A stretch of DNA of 64,000 nucleotides from Isoetes taiwanensis (Eukaryota > Streptophyta > Lycopodiopsida > Isoetales > Isoetaceae). Below, in pieces: positions 58,774 to 64,000 of the stretch. The stretch covers positions 14,732,913 to 14,796,912 of the forward strand of contig JAJEKV010000024.1 in NCBI GenBank assembly GCA_021234155.1. Reading direction: 5' to 3'. The notes under the pieces were generated by a model that saw only the letters and a list, made by a program, of their open reading frames with translations, had not been told where the DNA came from and did no database searches. The first letter of the stretch is position 1. Each line of letters starts with the position of its first letter. A program made the position numbers and the translations under genes.

Positions 58774-59151
58774 CTAGGGATTTTCATGATCCTCTAGCTG
58801 AAGCCTTAAAGCTGTGTTCTCATCCTCCACAGCTCGGAGCTTCTTCTCCATTTCTTCTAAGGCCTGCGAAATATTGTGGGCAGTTTCAACTGCCTCGGCC
58901 CTGCGGCTAGTCGCCTCTTGGTACATGGCGAATGTTTCGGTGAGCTCAATGTCTCGCTCATGCAGGAGCGCCCTCGTGAAGGCTAATCTGTCGACCGCCT
59001 CAATATTCTCGGCGACAAAATGGCTGTTTTCATCGTGGATCTCTTTGAATCTCTTCATCACCACTGCAAGGGTGATGTCCATGGGGAGCTCTTGGCGCGG
59101 GGGAGTGCTATCTTGGCGTGGTCGCTTGCTAGAGGAAGATGGAGATGCCAT
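58774..59151 (-). CDS. Coiled-coil protein, copy 1 (125 aa, intact)
   Basis: I take the ATG at 59151 because MASPSSSSKRPRQDS matches the starts of copies 2 and 3; an upstream in-frame ATG exists at 59232. SSKRPRQ could be a nuclear localisation signal. From about residue 30 the protein is a near-continuous coiled coil (AVVMKRFKEIHDENSHFVAE, LLHERDIELTETFAMYQE, then ALEEMEKKLRAVEDENTALR), with a stop after DHENP. No enzymatic motif is seen. H3 lies downstream and H4 upstream. The three copies suggest gene duplication within the element. Role unknown; a nuclear structural or DNA-binding partner would fit. Confidence 0.65.
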   Translation of the reverse strand: MASPSSSSKRPRQDSTPPRQELPMDITLAVVMKRFKEIHDENSHFVAENIEAVDRLAFTRALLHERDIELTETFAMYQEATSRRAEAVETAHNISQALEEMEKKLRAVEDENTALRLQLEDHENP

Positions 59152-59276
59152 CAGAGCGATGAGAATGCAGAAGGCGGAAGTGGAAGATGAGCAGAAGGCG
59201 GAAGGCGGAAGAGGATCGGAGGTCGAAGGCAAGATAGAAGGTCTTCTATTTATAAGATAGATTTCGTAGTAGCTTG

Positions 59277-59340
59277 AGTCACACGACGCGAAGGATGCCG
59301 TTGGTCAGGAAAATGGACCGTTGCTTCTCGCGTCGTGTGA
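59277..59340. promoter_or_regulatory. Paired inverted motif H4
   Basis: Arms AGTCACACGACGCGAA (59277-59292) and TCTCGCGTCGTGTGA (59326-59340), spacer 33 nt. It lies about 125 bp upstream of the copy 1 start. Confidence 0.85.
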
Positions 59341-59398
59341 GGAATAAATAAATTAATTGTTTTTTTCCAATAATATTTCATTTCTTCCAGAGAAATAT

Positions 59399-59459
59399 AA
59401 CACGACGCGAAAGCTCGTGTTCGTCAGAAAATCAGACTGATGTATTTCGCGTGGTGTGA
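59399..59459. promoter_or_regulatory. Paired inverted motif H5
   Basis: Arms AACACGACGCGAA (59399-59411) and TTCGCGTGGTGTGA (59446-59459), spacer 34 nt. It is only 60 bp from H4, so this intergenic gap has two motifs. H5 is nearer the end of the acidic-protein gene and H4 is nearer the start of copy 1. Confidence 0.85.
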
Positions 59460-59523
59460 ATAAATAAAAATAAAATAATTTTAATTAATAATTTCGGTGA
59501 TACAATTTATACAATAAGTAATT

Positions 59524-60919
59524 TTACTGATACAAGTTCGAAAATATATAACTTCCAATTTTACAAGCTTCGTCATCAATTTCATGCTCTTTCAATCCCC
59601 TGTCGCACTGATCCAACAAGGCAATGACTCCCATGTTATCGAACCCAGCTTCCAACCTTGGGTGATTCAAGCCAGCACCTAAAAAATTTAACATATTGCT
59701 CGCCCGCAGACCGGCTTGGTCGTCAAAATATTGTAACACAACATCCCGCCGAATTGCTATCACCCTTTCAGTGTTTGATGTCAATTGGGAATGGTTCCCG
59801 AACATGCATAATGCACGGATGTAATAGACAAACTCTGCACCTTTTGGACTGAAAGTTCTGCTGAAGACGATTATCTCCCCATTAACGAATCTTGAGATAT
59901 ATCATAACAATGTCGAGTCCTTCAATCTTTCCTGTCCCCCGCGTGCATGTCGGCAACAAAAATCATCTACTTCCCACAAATAAGACCCCTCAAGGTTATC
60001 TTCTTCACATTTCTCCTCATCCATGAGGCTTATGCTGCCGCGATTGACTGAAAGGCCTGCCAACCCTGTAGATCCTGTTGGCAGCTTTGCACGGGGACGT
60101 TGGAATTCTTCTTCCATTGGCAGATTCGCCTCCTCTTGAGCATATCGAGACTCCAGCCTCTCATAGGCTTCTTTAAGCTTTATAGCATTGCCGGTATAAG
60201 AAGACACTTCAAACATCTCTTTGTCCAAGTCCTCTACAAAATCTAGGCCTAGGTTTACCCATTTGGCCAAGGTACTGATAAGCTCGTCTTCCCTAGCACA
60301 CATTCGTAACAAAGACGGGTTCCTCAGTATATCACTTAGCAATAAGTATTCTTTGCCTTCCACTAAAATTGGTGTTATGTTAGACAACTTCTTTTCATCC
60401 TCATCCTCATCCTCATCCTCATCCTCATCCTCATCCTCATCACCTTCGGAATCATCTTTCCTCCTCTGGTTCACCCAAGGCCAGTGTGTCGATGCCAAAA
60501 CTCCTACATTCTTGCTCTTCTTCTTGTAGATCTATCTCCATTTCTATGTCATAGTCAGCATCATCACACATAACTGACCCCCCTTGGCTTAAAGATTTCA
60601 TTGTTTCTAGTGTATCTTCGGTTTGGCCGAGCAGAATGCAATAACTAGCGAATGCAAACGGCAAAGAGATATAAGAAGCCGCTTCCTCTAGAGCTGGTTT
60701 TGAAATCCACGACCCAGGAACATCTGCAAAGGACGTCCGATGAGCCCAAGCGGTCCGGCTGAAAGCTAAAGCAACCTCGCGATAGCATCCAAGCTCGCTA
60801 CGGTTTCCCATGATGTCCAACTCCTTACAATAGAACGGATAAATCGCAGCCGGCGCAACTTCCTCGTTGTCATGTGGGGCAGATGCATACCATTCCAGGA
60901 ACTTCATATAACAATCCAT
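59524..60919 (-). pseudogene. Acidic protein of unknown function (about 460 aa, two breaks)
   Basis: The first part (60919-60452) starts MDCYMKFLEWYASAPHDNEE, with LGCYREVALAFSRTAWAHR and a Glu-rich end. A frameshift near 60480 leads into 60498-59902, which has an (Asp-Glu)n run coded by CTCATC repeats at 60397-60440. It then reads ITPILVEGKEYLLLSDILRN and LISTLAKWVNLGLDFVEDLD. One stop at 59902 is followed in frame by VFSRTFSPKGAEFVYYIRAL and ends NLYQ at 59524. I do not recognise it. The long acidic run is typical of histone-binding or chromatin proteins, which is of interest beside a histone gene, but this is only a hint. The six-base repeat in the acidic run is a natural slippage site near the frameshift. 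Confidence 0.5.
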
Positions 60920-61044
60920 GGCAAAGCAGACGACGAATGTAAGAAGATGTTTAGCAGCGGTAAGGCGTTGTCACTTCTGAACTCAAGTAGCCGTTGTCGA
61001 TTATGAAAGGGGACACAGCCGTTGTGGGGAGATTTGTCCGTACA

Positions 61045-61066
61045 TTTTAGGGTTAGGGTTAGGGTT
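61045..61066 (+). promoter_or_regulatory. Telomere-like repeat next to H6
   Basis: TTTTAGGGTTAGGGTTAGGG, then TT, contains about three short telomere-type units. It lies 2 bp from H6 and about 125 bp upstream of the acidic-protein start. Plant promoters use single AAACCCTA (telo-box) sites; this is a longer run. Confidence 0.7.
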
Positions 61067-61067
61067 G

Positions 61068-61135
61068 GATCACACGACGCGAAAACTAGTATGTGCAAAA
61101 AAAAAAACACAATGCTTGCTGCGCGTCGTGTGATC
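61068..61135. promoter_or_regulatory. Paired inverted motif H6
   Basis: Arms GATCACACGACGCGAA (61068-61083) and GCGCGTCGTGTGATC (61121-61135), spacer 37 nt including an A11 run that may explain the extra length. It lies between the histone-like gene (end 61234) and the acidic-protein gene (start 60919). Confidence 0.9.
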
Positions 61136-61233
61136 CTCACGTATAACCTTAAAAAAAAAAATACAAAGTGCGAACCTAGGCTTCTAAGAAAGAAATGGAC
61201 TAAGAGATGAAGCTTATAAGGAAAGCCATTACA

Positions 61234-62084
61234 TTAAAGAATATTATACAAATGAAAAAAACACAAAGGCACTTCACGACCTTTTTTCTGGGGGTCTTTC
61301 TTCTTGTTGTATTCAGCCATAAAATTTTGAATATAGTACTCGGGATCCCTTATGCGTAAAACCAGGTGCATGTCCTTGGGCATGATAGTCAGTCGCTTGG
61401 CATGTATTGCTGCAAGTTGCGAGTCCTCGAACAGACCGACACCAACTGCTTCCGAAGCCATTTGAAGAGCATTTAAGGCAGTTGCTTGAATTCTGTAACT
61501 GGTATGATGTATCGCACCACACTCTTACATAATCTCTTTCACGAGCCTCGCAAATGGGAGCCGCGGAATGACCATCTCAGTGCTCTTCTGATACTTCTTA
61601 ATCTCGCGAAGCGCTTTAATGCCAGGCTTCGTCTTCCGCTTCCGGCCACTACCCTCACCCACCTCAGCATTTGCAGGCTGTTGCTCGGCCGACTCTTCCG
61701 GCCGTCTCCTCACATTTTTGGTCGCCTTCCCCTTTCTGGCGTTGGACCTCCTCCTTTGATTTGAAGGTTCTGGCGCATCCACAGGAGGAGCAGGAAGAGA
61801 AAGAAGAGGCAGCTGCCCAACAACATCCGGCGTCATATTCTGCTCGACGATCTCTCACATTTTCATCCTCCGTCTCTAAACCGGAGTGCACCTCCCTACT
61901 TACTGCCGAGCTGCTTCTCTGTCATGCGGAGTTCTTTTCCGCAGCTTCTGTTAGGCATGGTCGTAGGAGGAGAATCTCTATCAAAGACTTCAGATTCAGA
62001 TGTGGATGAAGGAGGCGGACTAATGTAATCACGTGGCCTTACACCACCTGGATGGATCCTTGCGGTTTGCTTAGTTCTAGCCAT
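61234..62084 (-). pseudogene. Divergent histone H3 with H3-tail start (broken frame)
   Basis: The frame at 62084-61896 starts MARTKQTARIHPGG; canonical H3 starts MARTKQTARKSTGG, so residues 1-9 are identical and Lys9 is replaced by Ile. It continues with a Ser/Pro/Asp-rich stretch unlike H3. After a frame change (61836-61525) comes a basic NLS-like stretch ([20 protein letters not shown]) and the H3 core start [40 protein letters not shown] at 61525 follows; in the same frame the core goes on as [40 protein letters not shown] and [10 protein letters not shown], then a C-terminal extension of about 37 residues (ends LYNIL, 61234). H3 ends shortly after ARRIRGERA. Loop 1 between EI and ALQ is about four residues longer than in H3.1; CENH3 proteins also have a longer loop. 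The core matches H3, not H4, H2A or H2B. The tail exon has a strong donor (GTAAGT at about 61898), but I could not find an acceptor that keeps frame. Confidence 0.75.
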
Positions 62085-62332
62085 GGCTTTTCAGCGGATG
62101 GCGCTTTATACTACGAACACTGATAAAAATAGACAACTGGCAAGAGATAAATAGTAAAAAACAGAAGTTAGAAGTAAAATATAATGGTAACTTTTTTAAA
62201 TAATTGTACGGAATCCTAAAAAAATATCGGACAAAATATGAAACCCTAAAAAAACATCGGACAAAAACACAAATAAAAAACCGCGATTCAAAGCGCTAGG
62301 CGATAGACAATTTCTTGTTGATCGCGAACTCA

Positions 62333-63178
62333 CTACTTTACATTTCCCTCTTGCCTGTAGCCAACCCTAATACCATCAATGAAATAATGGAAGTCGTTAG
62401 CAATCTCCTCTGTCTCCATTAGCACTCTTAGCTCTGATAATGGCCATTCGATTTCCATGGTGGCTGTATAAATGACTTCCTCCCCTCGCCATACTCGAAT
62501 ATCTACCGCATTGGAGTGTCTGCTATGGTCCTCAAACGACTCCCAAAAAGTTGTGCAACCTCTCTTTTTCTGTTTCCTTCGTTCTAGTTGACAATTAACG
62601 TATAAATATTGTTTTGGAAGAAAGTATCTGAACTTAAAGGAGGACTTAACTACACGGCACTCTGTTAATTGACCAGATGATTCGTGGAATCGAACATCCC
62701 AGGTCGGAACAAAAAATAAGCCATCCACAAAATCGGCAGGGGGGAGAAAGCATGTATATGTCTTCGGAGCTTTTCGAACTTCCTGTGCCATCTGGAATAT
62801 GTTAGAAAATACCTCAAACGGTGTGAAGATTTTGAAACTCATCCTCACGCCTCCATTTTCAGACATTCCCGCTTGCACCTCGTCAGCCAGACATTTCTTC
62901 ATTGCAATTACATTGTTCTCATTAGTCTGTGGCTTACAAAGTTCACTTAAAGGGGGCAATTCAACTGGCCTCAAGCTCGGTTTCCTGACCTTTATGTTGT
63001 AATCATGTCCGTAAAACCAGATGCCTATACCCCGCAAGGTCACGGCATCCATACCTTGGAAAAGGACAATTCCGATGTCTATGTGATACACGACAAGGAC
63101 ACTACTAATGCTTTCGTCGGAACGACATCCACGACGTCTATAGACATAAACCTGCACAATAAATTTGCTTGTAAACAC
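62333..63178 (-). CDS. Hypothetical 281-aa protein, intact
   Basis: A single open frame of 281 codons starts MFTSKFIVQVYVYRRRGCRS; a second good ATG lies at 63052 (MDAVTLRGIGIWFYGHDYNI). The protein has mixed hydrophobic and basic segments (IKVRKPSLRPVELPPLSELC; VKSSFKFRYFLPKQYLYVNC; LERRKQKKRG) and ends YRQEGNVK. I see no signal peptide, transmembrane segment or known catalytic motif. It is the only gene over 130 codons in this cluster without a break. H7 lies 35 bp upstream of the first ATG. Being next to the histone-like gene on the same strand suggests a shared role, but nothing in the sequence shows what it does. Confidence 0.6.
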   Translation of the reverse strand: MFTSKFIVQVYVYRRRGCRSDESISSVLVVYHIDIGIVLFQGMDAVTLRGIGIWFYGHDYNIKVRKPSLRPVELPPLSELCKPQTNENNVIAMKKCLADEVQAGMSENGGVRMSFKIFTPFEVFSNIFQMAQEVRKAPKTYTCFLPPADFVDGLFFVPTWDVRFHESSGQLTECRVVKSSFKFRYFLPKQYLYVNCQLERRKQKKRGCTTFWESFEDHSRHSNAVDIRVWRGEEVIYTATMEIEWPLSELRVLMETEEIANDFHYFIDGIRVGYRQEGNVK

Positions 63179-63212
63179 GTGTCAACCCAAGAAATGAAAA
63201 GATAAGGAGATC

Positions 63213-63278
63213 ATCACACGACGCGAAACTGTTTCTATGCATTTAAATAGCTGACAGACAGCTTCGCATCGTGTGATC
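63213..63278. promoter_or_regulatory. Paired inverted motif H7
   Basis: Arms ATCACACGACGCGAA (63213-63227) and TTCGCATCGTGTGATC (63263-63278), spacer 35 nt. It is just upstream of the last minus-strand gene and marks the right side of the cluster. Confidence 0.9.
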
Positions 63279-63289
63279 TGATTAAGGTG

Positions 63290-64000
63290 GTTACCATCGT
63301 ATTGTTATACTTTCCACTTTTCGGCCGCTAGAATTCAACTTGAACTCTTTTATCCTACCTATCCAATGTGTCCGCACGTCTTATCGCCTTTGTCGCTTAA
63401 CTCTATGCTCACCCCTCGTTGATGGCAGCATACTCACCCACGAACCTATTGAGACAAAACCTCCCACTTCTTCACCTTGGGAGTTCTATAAATGAGGCAA
63501 GAACACATAAATTATAGGAGACATGGATTGCAGATGAGGAGGGAAGGCAGATGTTTGGGGTCTGGGTTCGGGAACTCCTGGAAGACAGCCCTCTGTGAGG
63601 ACCCGTGGATCTAACAGGAGAATCCGGGGGACTATGTCACGCGGGATTTGCAAGGAGAGAACAAGAAGAAGAAAACAGAACAAAGAGAACAATGAGAGGA
63701 AAATGATAAGCTTCCTTGATATCAATGATGAACATACATGAGCTCTCGCAATCGAGAGAAGACTGGAAAGAGACAAGACTCAAAACTCGTCTAGCCTTCA
63801 TGTGCTAGCTCTACTCATATATATAGTACAATGGCCTTTGGCCCAATATAGACACTCTGACTGATCTCGGTGCCGACTCCTGGAAGGAGGCCTGATTTGC
63901 AGGAATGCTGGCGGTGCCTCTTGAGGTGCCTGGGATCACGCTGACGCGGGCGGTGCTGGCCCGTCACTTGTCTGAGCGCCTCCTTTTGGGCTGCTGCTTG
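63290..64000 (-). repeat. LTR-retrotransposon-like leader, cut by the window end
   Basis: On minus, 63776-63486 includes LLDPRVLTEGCLPGVPEPRP, which resembles LLDSSILAEGCLAGDP encoded at about 22070-22120 near the start of gypsy A. The rest (63780-64000) is GC-rich and non-coding. It is probably the 5' end of an LTR element that continues outside the window. 63290-63480 holds nothing I recognise. Confidence 0.4.

Noticed and set aside
60221-60529. Plus-strand frame with a long Ser run
   Set aside because: It is the antisense reading of the Asp-Glu repeat of the acidic protein.
61836-61900. A mini-intron joining the histone tail to its core
   Set aside because: The donor GTAAGT is good, but none of the near acceptors restores the core frame; a frameshift is equally likely.
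61896-62084. A short stand-alone H3-tail mimic peptide
   Set aside because: The H3 core continues downstream on the same strand, so the tail belongs to a full divergent histone.
56613-63278. Paired motifs as a CRISPR array
   Set aside because: They are inverted arms spread over 6.7 kb between eukaryotic-type genes, not closely spaced direct repeats, and there are no cas genes.

Overview
This window is nuclear DNA of a land plant. The evidence is an intron-rich GH27 alpha-galactosidase gene, a CRM-domain (organelle RNA-binding) gene, a plant-type tRNA-Gly(TCC), a PLS-class PPR fragment, and a dense load of plant Helitron, CACTA, hAT, Ty1/copia, Ty3/gypsy and LINE elements. Most transposon ORFs are broken. 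I cannot place the species; nothing seen is diagnostic of flowering plants, and a fern or lycophyte would also fit.

Layout. (1) 1-8,600 is the host-gene part: a LINE scrap at the left edge, the alpha-galactosidase gene (about 15 exons, 2483-5563, +), tRNA-Gly (6288-6359, +), a CRM-domain gene (7275-8377, -) and a 152-bp inverted-repeat element. (2) 8,700-12,350 is repeat-rich DNA with a LINE 3' end. (3) 12,359-45,060 is a nest of transposons. Copia LTR, gag and protease lie at 12.4-15.6 kb, copia RT at 37.9-38.5 kb, and copia RNase H plus LTR at 41.6-44.8 kb. Between and inside them sit a 6.1-kb Helitron (15711-21844) carrying pieces of three host genes (kinesin, PPR, RAD17), a gypsy element (+) split by a second, chromodomain gypsy (-, 24802-31769), a LINE inside each of those two, a third gypsy RT fragment split by a hAT-type element with an 8-bp target duplication, and another LINE in the copia LTR. 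(4) 45,226-53,212 has CACTA-like ends and long GACGTCGC-rich subterminal arrays. It carries about four full copies of a 1.13-kb tandem unit, with diverged seed copies at its left side. (5) 54,016-63,280 is the most unusual part. It holds a broken transposase-like gene on + followed by six genes on -: three small coiled-coil proteins with similar N-termini, an acidic protein of unknown function, a divergent histone H3, and an intact 281-aa protein of unknown function. Seven copies of a paired motif are interspersed between and beside these genes. Each copy is two 13-16 bp inverted arms (consensus GATCACACGACGCGAA / TTCGCGTCGTGTGATC) separated by a near-constant 33-37 nt.

Interpretation. Regions 1-4 are ordinary plant genes in a nest of repeats. 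Region 5 looks like the cargo of a large multi-gene DNA element that I cannot match to a described family. Its genes share the same paired arms, so they may share a DNA-binding protein for regulation, transcript ending or mobility. The histone H3-like gene has both an H3 tail mimic and an H3 core. Many frames in region 5 carry single stops or frameshifts, so this copy is probably decaying. The gene models here come from reading frames and splice-site consensus only.
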